From contig NZ_UCNJ01000012.1 of assembly GCF_900473965.1 (NCBI RefSeq), forward strand, positions 248,001 to 312,000: DNA of 64,000 bases, read 5' to 3'. The notes beneath the pieces are model-generated. The model saw nothing but the letters and a program-made list of their open reading frames with translations, searched no databases and was not told the origin of the DNA. Source of the stretch: Synechococcus sp. UW179A. GTDB lineage: Bacteria; Cyanobacteriota; Cyanobacteriia; PCC-6307; Cyanobiaceae. The translations under genes were made by a program, and so were the position numbers. Positions 1 through 8,899 of the stretch are shown here, piece by piece (position 1 is the first letter of the stretch; every line of letters begins with the position of its first letter).

Positions 1-1564
1 TTTCCTCCTTCGCATCGACGAGTGAGCTGCGTTTTAGTTCTTTGCGCTCCAATGTCTGGGGTGGATGGGTGATCTGCTGTTCATTCACCGTATGTAGGAG
101 ACCAAGCCTTGAAGTTTCCGGCCAGCTTGCCATGGTTTCAAGCATTGCCTTGATCGAGCCTGAGTCAGGATCTGATCCCTGTAACGACCAGACAAAGCGT
201 GGTCGTTCCCACAACGCCAGTAGGCGAGGCCCCTGCTCAGCCTGCAGCTGAATGCCGCTTGTTTCACTGAGCTTTTCCACACGGTGGAGCAGATCAGAAA
301 GAATGCCGTCATCGGTTGAGCTGCTGTCAAGACACAGGACCCAGTGAGAGCCGAATTGGATCGCATCCAGCAGATGCCCCAGCTTTTCTTTTTTGGTTGC
401 CAGATATCTGGCATTGAAATCACCGACAGGTGCTTTCATTGGCACACGATTCACCACCTCAAGGCCATAACCACCTAGGCCTGCGATTTTTCTGGGGTTA
501 TTGGTGAGCAAATTGAGCCGGTGAATTCCTAGGTCACTGAGAATCTGTGCACCGACCCCATAATTGCGCAGATCAGGGGCAAATCCAAGCTTCTCGTTGG
601 CTTCAACCGTGTCCAAGCCGCCTTCCTGCAGGCTGTAGGCCTTTAATTTGTTGATCAGACCGATGCCCCGACCCTCCTGGCGCAGATAGACAACAACTCC
701 TTCGCCTTCTTTTTCGATGTGCTTCATCGCCATATGCAGCTGAGCGCGGCAGTCACATCGCATGGATCCAAAGGCATCACCCGTGAGGCATTCGGAATGC
801 ATCCGTACTAATACTGGTTCGCTCAGGTTGATGGGATCGCCCTTGACCAGGGCGACATGTTCACTGCCATCAAGCGCATTGCAATAACCAATAGCGAGGA
901 AGGAACCAAATTCCGTGGGGAGTGAGCACTGAGCCGATCGCACAACAAAGCGTTCGTTATCGAGTCGGTAGCGAATCAGGTCTTCAATGCTGATCAGCTT
1001 CAGACCGCGTTCACGTGCATAGATCTTCAGTTCCGGAAGCCGTGCCATCGAGCCGTCCGGGTTTTGAATCTCACAGATGACACCGGATGGATAAAGGCCC
1101 GACATCTGGGCAAGATCCACTGCGGCTTCGGTGTGCCCTGCACGCTTAAGAACACCTCCTGGGCGAGCTCTGAGCGGGAAGATATGACCGGGCCTGCGCA
1201 AATCCGATGGTTTGGAACCCGGTCGGATCGCCACCTGGATCGTGCGGGAACGGTCGTCCGCGGAGATTCCTGTGGAGACTCCATTTTCAGGGCCCGCATC
1301 GATGCTCACGGTGAAGGCCGTTTGATTGGAATCGGTATTGCGATCCACCATCAGCGGCAGATCAAGCGCATCCAGGCGCTCTCCCTCCATGGCTAAACAG
1401 ATCAGCCCACGCGCGTCCGTGGCCATGAAATTGATCTGTTCAGGGGTGGCGAACTGGGCTGCACAGATCAGATCCCCTTCGTTCTCCCGGCGTTCATCAT
1501 CCACGACCACTATGCACTCTCCATTTCGGATGGCGGCGAGTGCATCGGGAATCGAATCAAACAT
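1..1564 (-). CDS. ribBA: Bifunctional 3,4-dihydroxy-2-butanone-4-phosphate synthase / GTP cyclohydrolase II (RibBA), 3' end missing
   Basis: Catalyses the two entry steps of riboflavin synthesis: ribulose 5-phosphate to the four-carbon unit, and GTP opening. Reading from the ATG at 1564, the RibB domain comes first, with an acidic [13 protein letters not shown] stretch near residues 20-30 and RRPGHIFPL further on. The RibA domain follows with the zinc-type cysteine pattern [17 protein letters not shown] near residues 258-274 and the RQEGRGIGL motif. The frame stays open to base 1, so the C-terminus lies outside the window. At least 100 residues follow the RibA core (after [14 protein letters not shown]), longer than a minimal RibBA. 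The gene is divergent from argC with about 109 bp between starts. The start is supported by the family-typical N-terminus [12 protein letters not shown]. Family assignment is secure; the role of the tail is unknown. Confidence 0.95.
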   Translation of the reverse strand, partial: MFDSIPDALAAIRNGECIVVVDDERRENEGDLICAAQFATPEQINFMATDARGLICLAMEGERLDALDLPLMVDRNTDSNQTAFTVSIDAGPENGVSTGISADDRSRTIQVAIRPGSKPSDLRRPGHIFPLRARPGGVLKRAGHTEAAVDLAQMSGLYPSGVICEIQNPDGSMARLPELKIYARERGLKLISIEDLIRYRLDNERFVVRSAQCSLPTEFGSFLAIGYCNALDGSEHVALVKGDPINLSEPVLVRMHSECLTGDAFGSMRCDCRAQLHMAMKHIEKEGEGVVVYLRQEGRGIGLINKLKAYSLQEGGLDTVEANEKLGFAPDLRNYGVGAQILSDLGIHRLNLLTNNPRKIAGLGGYGLEVVNRVPMKAPVGDFNARYLATKKEKLGHLLDAIQFGSHWVLCLDSSSTDDGILSDLLHRVEKLSETSGIQLQAEQGPRLLALWERPRFVWSLQGSDPDSGSIKAMLETMASWPETSRLGLLHTVNEQQITHPPQTLERKELKRSSLVDAKEE

Positions 1565-1673
1565 GGGAGTCGCTACCTCGTTATGAGCTACGGAAACGGC
1601 CACCGTTCCGGGCGTCCTTGAAGCTTTACCCATTATCGACGTCGGTACGATCGACCGATGTGCCTTCGCTGGA

Positions 1674-2738
1674 ATGGGGATTCAACGGGTTGCTGTGGTT
1701 GGTGCCTCCGGGTACGGAGGTCTGCAGACCCTTCGCCTCCTGAGCGCCCATGCAGCGTTTGAAATCACTTACCTGGGAGGGGAGCGTTCCGCAGGTCGCT
1801 CCTGGAGTGAGATCTGTCCGTTCCTGCCGCTCGCTGACGAGCTGACCGTGGACAGTCCAGATCCCGATCGAATTGCTGCGGCAGCTGATTTTGCAGTGTT
1901 GAGTCTTCCCAACGGTCTTGCAAGTCAGCTGGTGCCTCCTCTGCTTGAGAAGGGCGTCAGGGTGGTGGATCTCTCCGCTGATTACCGCTATCGCAGCCTG
2001 GAACAGTGGGCTGCGGTGTACGTGCATGAGGCAAGAACCCATCAGCGCACTGATGCTGATCTCTGTAGAGAGGCTGTTTATGGCCTGCCTGAATGGCATG
2101 GCGCTGAGATTGCTGAAGCCAGGCTGGTTGCGGCTCCTGGTTGTTTCCCAACCACCAGCCTTTTGCCTTTGCTGCCATTCCTCAAACAGGGCTTGATTGA
2201 GACCGAAGGTTTGATCGTTGATGCCAAAACAGGTACCTCCGGTGGAGGGCGTGCTGCCAAGGAGCATCTGCTTCTGGCTGAAGCATCAGAGTCGATCAGT
2301 CCCTATGGCGTCGTGGGTCATCGCCACACGTCGGAAATCGAACAGCTCGCCAGCAGCGTTGCGGGATGCCCCATTCAGATTCAGTTCACCCCTCATCTCG
2401 TCCCAATGGTCAGGGGTCTTCTGTCGACGGTTTACGCCCGATTGAGGGATCCCGGTCTCACCGCTGAAGACTGCACGACGGTTCTCGAAGCTGTTTATCG
2501 CCATCACCCCTGCGTCCGCGTTTTGCCTGTTGGCACCTATCCAGCCACCAAATGGGCCAAGCACACCAATCAGGCTCTTCTGTCCGTTCAGGTGGATGGC
2601 CGCACTGGACGTCTCGTTTTGATGAGTGCTGTTGACAATCTGATGAAAGGCCAGGCTGGCCAAGGGGTGCAGTGTTTGAATCTGATGGCGGGACTGATGG
2701 TCAGTGAAGGACTTCCACTGGCACCCTTCTACCCCTGA
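1674..2738 (+). CDS. argC: N-acetyl-gamma-glutamyl-phosphate reductase
   Basis: Third step of arginine synthesis: NADPH-dependent reduction of N-acetylglutamyl phosphate to the semialdehyde. The 354-residue protein has the N-terminal nucleotide-binding loop VVGASGYGG (residues 8-16) and the catalytic cysteine in APGCFPTT at residue 157. A conserved GTSGGGR segment follows, with HRHTSEIEQ further on. Length is normal for the family. The ATG at 1674 directly precedes the Rossmann strand, and no better upstream start is in frame. Its 3' end overlaps the convergent purN by 10 bp, and it is divergent from ribBA. It appears to be transcribed alone. Confidence 0.96.
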   Translation: MGIQRVAVVGASGYGGLQTLRLLSAHAAFEITYLGGERSAGRSWSEICPFLPLADELTVDSPDPDRIAAAADFAVLSLPNGLASQLVPPLLEKGVRVVDLSADYRYRSLEQWAAVYVHEARTHQRTDADLCREAVYGLPEWHGAEIAEARLVAAPGCFPTTSLLPLLPFLKQGLIETEGLIVDAKTGTSGGGRAAKEHLLLAEASESISPYGVVGHRHTSEIEQLASSVAGCPIQIQFTPHLVPMVRGLLSTVYARLRDPGLTAEDCTTVLEAVYRHHPCVRVLPVGTYPATKWAKHTNQALLSVQVDGRTGRLVLMSAVDNLMKGQAGQGVQCLNLMAGLMVSEGLPLAPFYP

Positions 2739-3415
2739 GTTTCTCTTGCTGATCTCCAGCGTTGCCCAGCAATGGCTGTCGCCCAGGGAAGCAGCCGGTG
2801 TTCTTGGGTCTGAATGCGGCGGGTGAGTCGCTCCCTGTCGTCATCGCAAAAGATTGGAACGGAAGCCTGAGCAAGGATTGGACCTGCATCAACATCTTTC
2901 AGCACTTCGTGCACCGTGCAACCGGCAATGGTCACGCCTGATTTCAGACACTGACCGATCGCATCCATGCCTTTAAAAGATGGAAGAAGAGAGGGGTGGA
3001 TGTTGATCAATCTGCCTGGGAACGCGTCGATCAACACAGGTGTGACGATGCGCATCCAACCGGCCATCACAACGGCTTCAATGTCCTCGTTTTTGAACGT
3101 ACGCGCCAGCTCCTGATCCATGGCCTCTCTGCTGGCGAATCGGCGGTGGTCTCGGAGCTCACATCGGATCCCCAGGCGCCTGGCTCTCTCACTTGCCCCA
3201 CAGCCGGGATTGTTCACCACCAGAACACGGATTTGGGCATCGAGGTCGCCGCAAGCGATGGCGTCATGAAGGGCCTCGAAATTTGTGCCTGTTCCTGAGG
3301 CCATCACCCCCAGACGCAAAGGTGAATCAAACCTTGGCCATGTCCCGATGGCAGGAACGATCAAAGCGGGATAACACTCGCTGTCCGTCTGGCTAGGGTC
3401 AGATTGCGCGGGCAT
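2729..3415 (-). CDS. purN: Phosphoribosylglycinamide formyltransferase
   Basis: Transfers a formyl group from 10-formyl-THF to GAR in purine synthesis. The chosen start (ATG at 3415, MPAQSDPSQ) gives 228 residues. The frame is open further upstream, but that region lies opposite the coding sequence of ycf35 and the M61 gene and does not look like PurN. The core begins RLGVMASGTGTNFEAL. It contains the catalytic segment INIHPSLLPSFKGMDAI (Asn, His) and the downstream HEVLKDVDAGPIL with the active-site Asp. A shorter start inside LIVPAIGTWPRF cannot be excluded. The 5' end overlaps or abuts the divergent ycf35 start at 3425, so the two genes share a very short promoter region. Confidence 0.93.
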   Translation of the reverse strand: MPAQSDPSQTDSECYPALIVPAIGTWPRFDSPLRLGVMASGTGTNFEALHDAIACGDLDAQIRVLVVNNPGCGASERARRLGIRCELRDHRRFASREAMDQELARTFKNEDIEAVVMAGWMRIVTPVLIDAFPGRLINIHPSLLPSFKGMDAIGQCLKSGVTIAGCTVHEVLKDVDAGPILAQASVPIFCDDDRERLTRRIQTQEHRLLPWATAIAGQRWRSARETQG

Positions 3416-3424
3416 TCCGATTAC

Positions 3425-3766
3425 ATGTCCCATCTGTCCATCCTGCCCACATTGGTGATCGATCTCGACCTGCTTGAGATCGCTTTGCGTAGCGAGGGAT
3501 TCAAGGTCCTCCGAGGAGGAGTCGTGAGTTCCTTCGACAGTTATCAGCTCGTGGATCTGGCTGCTGAGCATCCATCGGGTCTGCAGCTCGGCTGGAGACA
3601 AAGCGACACTCATCCCCATTTCGATCTGGTGGCGGACCTCGCCGCACCTGAGGGTTCGGGAATGACCGAACCCGTTCTGCGACGTGTCTTGCGTCGCTAT
3701 GCCATGAACCAAGCCATGCGGCAGGCGGAGATTTTTGACGCCGAGACGGTTACAGCCGGCATCTGA
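3425..3766 (+). CDS. ycf35: Ycf35-like DUF1257 protein
   Basis: Small conserved protein of cyanobacteria and red-lineage plastids; the function is not established. The start at 3425 gives MSHLSILPTLVIDLDLLEIAL, which matches the typical Ycf35 opening of MSH, a few residues, then a D-L-x-x-L helix. An in-frame start at 3404 would add seven unrelated residues. The protein has 113 residues and no membrane segment. The stop codon shares a base with the next ATG (TGATG), so it is translationally coupled to the M61 peptidase gene. Confidence 0.85.
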   Translation: MSHLSILPTLVIDLDLLEIALRSEGFKVLRGGVVSSFDSYQLVDLAAEHPSGLQLGWRQSDTHPHFDLVADLAAPEGSGMTEPVLRRVLRRYAMNQAMRQAEIFDAETVTAGI

Positions 3767-5463
3767 TGGCCGACGTTCACGTTGCGCTCGATCTCCGCGT
3801 TCCTGCTTCACAGCTTCTCTGGGTCGAGCTCCGCTGGAGTCCCACCCAACCGCGGCAGACCTGGACTCTGCCTGTGTGGACCCCTGGTTCTTACACCGTC
3901 AGGGATCCCTCCCAGCATCTTCACAGCCTCTCCGTTGAGCAGGCCGGTCAGACCCTGGTTGCCCGTCGCCGATCACCGGAGACATGGGAGCTGGAGTGCC
4001 GTGTTTCAGAACCGATCACGTTGCGTTACGCACTGGAAGCGAGGCAGCTGACCGTCCGCACTAATCACGTCGATCCGCTGTTCGCATCACTCTGCCTTTC
4101 CGCAGTGGTGATGTTGGTGGAGGGGCAGCGCTGGAATCAACACCTGTTGCAGGTGTTGCTCCCCACCGCCTGGTCAGTGGTTTGTCCGTTGCCACAGAAC
4201 AACGGTTTCTTTCTGGCCGAAGACTTCGACCATCTTGTCGACGCACCTGTCCATGCCGGCGAGCTTCATGTCGAAACGCTGAGAGTGAGGGAGGTCTCTC
4301 ATGAACTGGTGTTGATTGGCACTCCGCCTGCTGGCTGGTCGAGCACGCTGCCAGCGGAGATCGAATCTATCTGTGCGGCGGTCTGCGCTCTGATGGACTC
4401 TGACCCGCCTTCTCAACAGCCTTATCAGCTAGTCCTGCAATTGTTGGATCAGGGTTACGGAGGCTTGGAGCACGACAACTCCTCAGTAATGCAGTTCCCT
4501 TGGACACGCTTACTGGAGGAAGGAGGAACCAGGAGTTTGTTGCAGCTGATCGGCCATGAATATCTGCATCAGTGGAACGTTCGACGACTTCGACCGAGCG
4601 AATACGTTCCCTACCGCTACGACAAGCCCGTGATTAGTGAGGGCCTTTGGTTCGCTGAAGGCATCACCAGTTATTTCGACCTTGCTCTGCCCCTGCTTTC
4701 AGGATTTTCCAGCCGTCTGGATCTGCTCGAGGATCTGGCCGCAGATCTCTCGCACGTGCTTCTCAATCCAGGGACCCGCATCCAGTCTCTCGCCGACAGC
4801 TCTCGGGAGGCCTGGGTTCGCCTCTACAAACAATCCCCTGCCAATGCCCGCAGTCAGATCAGTTACTACAAGCTGGGAACCGCATTGGCCTTCTGTCTTG
4901 ATGTACGCCTGCGTCAGGCGGGTGGATCCCTGGCTCGAAGCCTGCGTCTGCTGTGGTCACAACTCGGTATCCATGGCAGGGGGTACACGCGCCAGGAACT
5001 GATGGATGTCATCGGTTCCACCTCGCCTGAACTGGCTTCCCAGCTCCACACCTGGCTGGATGACTGCGACTCGATACCGGTCGAGTCCTGTCTGAAAGCA
5101 CTGGGCCTCCAGCTCGAGCCGGTGATGGCAACTCATCCCGATGCGGGATGGATACTGCGTGAAAAAGAGGGAAGTGTCTGGATTGATCGCACGGTGTCGT
5201 CTGGGGCAGCTGAATCTGCTGGCCTGGTCCCCGGTGATGAATTGCTGGCCATCAGGAACTGGCGTTGCCGAAACCTGCAACGAAGCCAGCAGCTGCTGCA
5301 TGGTGCTGATGAATGTCAGGTGTTCTACAGCCGACGTGGCCAGATCGATAGCACGGAGCTATCCCTGAAGAAGGCCGGGGTGGAACGCCACCGATTGGCC
5401 TGGGACCCTGGTGCGACCAGGGAGGCTCGTTTGCTCCGCGATCAATGGTTCCAGATCATCTGA
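3766..5463 (+). CDS. M61-family metallopeptidase with C-terminal PDZ domain
   Basis: 565-residue protein of the glycyl-aminopeptidase (M61) family. The zinc site is clear: HEYLH at residues 264-268, then WFAEGITSYF with the likely third ligand Glu at 298. The N-terminal half is a beta-rich region with WTPGSYTVRD, characteristic of M61. Residues from about 455 to 550 form a PDZ-like domain (GWILREKEGSV, SAGLVPGDELLAI). No signal peptide is evident, so location is uncertain. It is coupled to ycf35 upstream by TGATG and overlaps the following amidase gene by 19 bp, suggesting one transcript. Substrate unknown. Confidence 0.87.
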   Translation: MADVHVALDLRVPASQLLWVELRWSPTQPRQTWTLPVWTPGSYTVRDPSQHLHSLSVEQAGQTLVARRRSPETWELECRVSEPITLRYALEARQLTVRTNHVDPLFASLCLSAVVMLVEGQRWNQHLLQVLLPTAWSVVCPLPQNNGFFLAEDFDHLVDAPVHAGELHVETLRVREVSHELVLIGTPPAGWSSTLPAEIESICAAVCALMDSDPPSQQPYQLVLQLLDQGYGGLEHDNSSVMQFPWTRLLEEGGTRSLLQLIGHEYLHQWNVRRLRPSEYVPYRYDKPVISEGLWFAEGITSYFDLALPLLSGFSSRLDLLEDLAADLSHVLLNPGTRIQSLADSSREAWVRLYKQSPANARSQISYYKLGTALAFCLDVRLRQAGGSLARSLRLLWSQLGIHGRGYTRQELMDVIGSTSPELASQLHTWLDDCDSIPVESCLKALGLQLEPVMATHPDAGWILREKEGSVWIDRTVSSGAAESAGLVPGDELLAIRNWRCRNLQRSQQLLHGADECQVFYSRRGQIDSTELSLKKAGVERHRLAWDPGATREARLLRDQWFQII

Positions 5464-6362
5464 ATCGTGTGTGGCTAAAGGCCCTCGGCCTGCTGCGCAA
5501 TCCAGGAACCGGAATTCTGTTGGCCACAACATCCACGCTGGTGCTGGTCCTGTCGCTTGTTGGCTTCACGGCGGAAAAGTCCACTGAACGCATTGCTCGC
5601 AAGCCTTCCTTACTGGATCTTCTCGATGAAGTCGCTCGCGACTCTGATTCGAAAAAGGTCCTGCCTGGACAGCAACCCGATGCTCCTAAAGCTGAGTCCT
5701 GGTCATCTCCTTTGGCCCAGCAATGTTCAGGCATTGATCAGTCGATGCGCAGCCGGCTCCTGGCCAAGCGCCGCAAACTCCCTCAGTTGCGCCAATCGAT
5801 TCCTGCCGACCCAACCAACTTCGGAGACCGATTCCGCAGCAATCCCTGGGGCCAGGCCATCAACCCTGTTCCGAGGGTTGTCGTTCTGCATGAAACGGTC
5901 TATTCCCTCAGTTCAGCGGTGAACACATTCCTGACCCCCCATCCCCGTGATGAGGATCAAGTCAGTTACCACACATTGGTTGGACTCGATGGATCGATCG
6001 TGGATGTGGTGGATCCACTGAAGCGGGCTTACGGCGCTGGATACTCAGCATTCCTCGGTGAGTGGGCCGTCACCAATGCTGAGTTCGATGGCTCTGTCAA
6101 TAATTTTGCCTTGCATCTCAGTCTTGAAACACCGGATGACGGGCATGGCAGTCACGGCGACCACAGCGGTTATACGGCAGCTCAGTACGACGCATTGGCC
6201 CTTGTTCTGGACGGTTGGCTAGAACGCTTTGAGATCGATCCGGCTGCGATCACAACCCACCGTCATGTTGACCTGGGTGGAGCCAGGGCTGATCCTCGCA
6301 GCTTTTCTTGGTCCGATCTTCAGAAGCGACTTGCTGCTCTAGGCAGTCTCTGCCAGTCGTAG
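5445..6362 (+). CDS. N-acetylmuramoyl-L-alanine amidase (Amidase_2 type), membrane-anchored
   Basis: Probable peptidoglycan amidase of 305 residues. A hydrophobic segment near residues 22-42 (GILLATTSTLVLVLSLVGF) is a signal or anchor. The catalytic domain covers roughly residues 135-300. It includes VVVLHETVYS (first zinc His), a YHTLVGLDGSIV strand, FALHLSLE, and TTHRHVDLGGARADP near the end, which fits the Amidase_2 zinc site and the H-x(8)-D/C pattern of the family. It overlaps the M61 gene by 19 bp and converges with the lysozyme-like gene 17 bp downstream, so the locus looks devoted to the cell envelope. Confidence 0.88.
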   Translation: MVPDHLNRVWLKALGLLRNPGTGILLATTSTLVLVLSLVGFTAEKSTERIARKPSLLDLLDEVARDSDSKKVLPGQQPDAPKAESWSSPLAQQCSGIDQSMRSRLLAKRRKLPQLRQSIPADPTNFGDRFRSNPWGQAINPVPRVVVLHETVYSLSSAVNTFLTPHPRDEDQVSYHTLVGLDGSIVDVVDPLKRAYGAGYSAFLGEWAVTNAEFDGSVNNFALHLSLETPDDGHGSHGDHSGYTAAQYDALALVLDGWLERFEIDPAAITTHRHVDLGGARADPRSFSWSDLQKRLAALGSLCQS

Positions 6363-6379
6363 CTCAACGCTGCTGCTGT

Positions 6380-7168
6380 TCAGATCACAGGAAGCGGTGC
6401 AGGACGGAATGTGGAATAGATCAGTCCATGCAAAGCAGGGTCCTGCATGTAGCGGAGCACCCTGGCGGGATAATCAAGTTTGCCGTTATGCAAATAAGCC
6501 AGGGTGGCGATGGCCTTGGCATCGATGTAGGAACGGCTGGCAATCAGGATTGATTCACGCTCCAGTCCGAGCTCCCCTTTCAGTCTCGCGAGCTTCGCTG
6601 CTAGCAGCTCCACGTTGGCATCCGGTTCCATCAGTAAGTCACGGGCAGCAGCGATCTGCTGAGAGGAGGGATCGGCAGGAAGCCGCCCTTGGTGAATTAG
6701 TTCACTGATGCCGAGTTGCGCAGGACCATGCGTTTCCACAAGACCTGAGTGGACAACGAAGGGCAGATCTTCTCCTGGTTTGGAGTGCTGAATTTCATCA
6801 AACAAAATGGCCGTGATCAACATTGGGTTGATCCTGTGGCGATTGGCTTCTTTCTGGATCACCGGTTTCAGCCTGTTCAATCTCGACAGAGTGTTGGCCC
6901 GCAGTGGCTGGAGTTGATCGACGCCGCGAGTGAACAATTGAGCCAGTTGCGTCTGAGGTCCGTGAACGCCGAATCGGCGTTGCAGATGTTCAAGCTCCTC
7001 GGCACTGAAATCGGTTGGGTCGGGGTCACTGTCCTGAGACAGAGAGGAGGTTGACCTCTCGGGCTCGCGATGGGGATTGGTGCCATGCAGTGGTGGCCAA
7101 ATCGCCAGTGATGCGGCAGAAGCCGTGATCGCCAAAACCGTGAGGCTTGTGATCGCTCTCGGGACCAT
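6380..7168 (-). CDS. Secreted lysozyme/transglycosylase-like protein
   Basis: 262 residues with an N-terminal hydrophobic segment (ITSLTVLAITASAASLAIW), so exported or anchored. The middle contains ITAILFDEIQH followed by GPAQLGISEL. That arrangement resembles lytic transglycosylases, where a catalytic Glu is followed by a G-x-x-Q-(I/L) motif, so I infer a lysozyme-like fold; activity is not proven. The length is typical of single-domain periplasmic enzymes. It converges with the amidase gene. Its promoter region (7169-7286) is shared with the divergent pgi. Confidence 0.62.
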   Translation of the reverse strand: MVPRAITSLTVLAITASAASLAIWPPLHGTNPHREPERSTSSLSQDSDPDPTDFSAEELEHLQRRFGVHGPQTQLAQLFTRGVDQLQPLRANTLSRLNRLKPVIQKEANRHRINPMLITAILFDEIQHSKPGEDLPFVVHSGLVETHGPAQLGISELIHQGRLPADPSSQQIAAARDLLMEPDANVELLAAKLARLKGELGLERESILIASRSYIDAKAIATLAYLHNGKLDYPARVLRYMQDPALHGLIYSTFRPAPLPVI

Positions 7169-7286
7169 TGAGGAGCAGAGACAGAGCCTGTCAGGAAGTA
7201 TTGACGGAGATTAGCGGTGGTGTCTCATTTCATGGGCATTCCGCTGGATCGTGGATAACTTCGACACAGAGAGTTCTCTCCATTAG

Positions 7287-8885
7287 ATGAGTTTTCCGGA
7301 TTTCAGTGCCACGGATGCCCAGATTCAATGGCAGAGATTCTGTGATCTTCTCTGGCACCACGAGGACCTCGGAATGTGGCTGGATATCAGTCGCATGCAT
7401 CTCAACAACGCTCAGCTCGAAGAGCTCACGCCCAGGCTGGAGAAGGCTTTTGAGGCCATGAAAGCCCTTGAGAACGGTGCCATCGCCAATGCCGACGAAA
7501 ATCGTCAGGTGGGTCACTACTGGCTGCGTCATCCTCAACTGGCTCCTGATCCGGACGTGGGTCAGCACATCGCTTCCGAAATTGATGAGATCGAGCAGTT
7601 CGGAAAGGCGGTGATCAACGGGACGATCAAGTCACCGACTGGTCAACCGTTCACGGATGTTCTCTGGATCGGCATCGGTGGCAGTGGACTTGGCCCCCTG
7701 CTGATGATCCGTGCTCTTCAGGACAAGGATGCAGGACTTCCTTTCCACTTCTTCGACAATGTCGATCCCAACGGCATGAGTCGGGTTCTGGCTGAGCTTG
7801 GTGAGGCTCTGCGCACCACCTTGGTGGTGACGGTGAGCAAATCCGGCGGGACCCCAGAGCCCCATCTGGGGATGGAGCAGGCACGCCATCGCCTTGAAGC
7901 CGTTGGAGGCAATTGGTCTGCTCAGGCTGTGGCGATCACCATGGCTGGCAGCAAGCTCGACAAACAGGCTGTTGATGAACAGTGGCTTCAGCGCTTCGAC
8001 ATGTTCGACTGGGTCGGAGGTCGTACAAGCATCACCAGTGCTGTTGGACTTGTCCCAGGAGCTCTGATCGGATCTGATATTCGCAGTTTCTTGGCAGGTG
8101 CTTCTCAGATGGATGAAGCCACTCGCGAGAGTGATGTGCGTCGTAACCCTGCTGCTCTGATGGCGGCAGCCTGGTATACGGCCGGGGGAGGCAAGGGCAA
8201 GCGCGACATGGTGGTGCTCCCTTATCGCGACCGTCTGGAGGTGTTCAGTCGTTACCTGCAGCAGCTTGTAATGGAGTCTCTCGGCAAGCGCCTCGATCGC
8301 AATGGGGATGTGGCCCATCAGGGCATCGCCGTTTACGGCAATAAGGGTTCAACAGATCAACACGCCTACGTTCAACAACTAAGAGATGGTGTTGACAATT
8401 TTTTTGTGACCTTCATCGAAGTGCTTCGGGATGTGGAGGACATTCCCGAGATCAACGGCGAGCGGCCTGGAGACTTCCTGGATGGCTTCGTTCAGGGAAC
8501 CCGGTCGGCCCTGACCGAAGGAGGACGTCAGAGTCTGAGCATCAGCATGCGTCAGTTCGATGCCCGTCGACTCGGCGCTCTCATTGCACTCTTTGAGCGT
8601 GCCGTGGGCTTCTACGGAGAACTGGTCAACATCAATGCTTACCATCAGCCTGGAGTTGAGGCCGGTAAGAAGGCCGCAGCAGCGATCCTCAAGCTCCAAA
8701 GACAGGTGGAGGAGGTGCTCAGCGATGGGGTGTCCCGCTCAGTCGTGGAGATCCAGCAAGCCATTGGAGAGGGACCGGTTGAAGCCGTTTTCTGGATTGT
8801 GCGTCATCTCACGGGTAACAACCGTGGCTATCAGGCACAGGGTGACTGGAACAAACCGGCAACTCTGCGTTTCAGTAAATCCTGA
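7287..8885 (+). CDS. pgi: Glucose-6-phosphate isomerase
   Basis: Interconverts glucose 6-phosphate and fructose 6-phosphate, linking the Calvin cycle to glycogen and the oxidative pentose phosphate pathway. The 532-residue protein contains the phosphosugar-binding loop VTVSKSGGTPEP. It also has IGIGGSGLGPLL near residues 127-138, GGRTSITSAVG, and the C-terminal His-containing stretch NINAYHQPGVEAGKK. Length matches cyanobacterial Pgi. It begins with ATG at 7287, ends 7 bp before the convergent leuS stop, and appears monocistronic. Confidence 0.97.
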   Translation: MSFPDFSATDAQIQWQRFCDLLWHHEDLGMWLDISRMHLNNAQLEELTPRLEKAFEAMKALENGAIANADENRQVGHYWLRHPQLAPDPDVGQHIASEIDEIEQFGKAVINGTIKSPTGQPFTDVLWIGIGGSGLGPLLMIRALQDKDAGLPFHFFDNVDPNGMSRVLAELGEALRTTLVVTVSKSGGTPEPHLGMEQARHRLEAVGGNWSAQAVAITMAGSKLDKQAVDEQWLQRFDMFDWVGGRTSITSAVGLVPGALIGSDIRSFLAGASQMDEATRESDVRRNPAALMAAAWYTAGGGKGKRDMVVLPYRDRLEVFSRYLQQLVMESLGKRLDRNGDVAHQGIAVYGNKGSTDQHAYVQQLRDGVDNFFVTFIEVLRDVEDIPEINGERPGDFLDGFVQGTRSALTEGGRQSLSISMRQFDARRLGALIALFERAVGFYGELVNINAYHQPGVEAGKKAAAAILKLQRQVEEVLSDGVSRSVVEIQQAIGEGPVEAVFWIVRHLTGNNRGYQAQGDWNKPATLRFSKS

Positions 8886-8899
8886 TCGGTCGTCAGGAA
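8881..8899. terminator. Short inverted repeat between pgi and leuS
   Basis: TCCTGA (8881-8886) and TCAGGA (8894-8899) can pair around a seven-base loop exactly between the two convergent stop codons. There is no T-tract, so this may be a weak bidirectional terminator or chance. Confidence 0.3.

Noticed and set aside
1626-2267. 213-codon minus frame over argC
   Set aside because: Antisense shadow of argC, whose motifs are complete.
2729-3811. 360-codon frame containing purN
   Set aside because: The first 130 codons are antisense to ycf35 and the M61 gene and have no PurN character; the gene is started at 3415.
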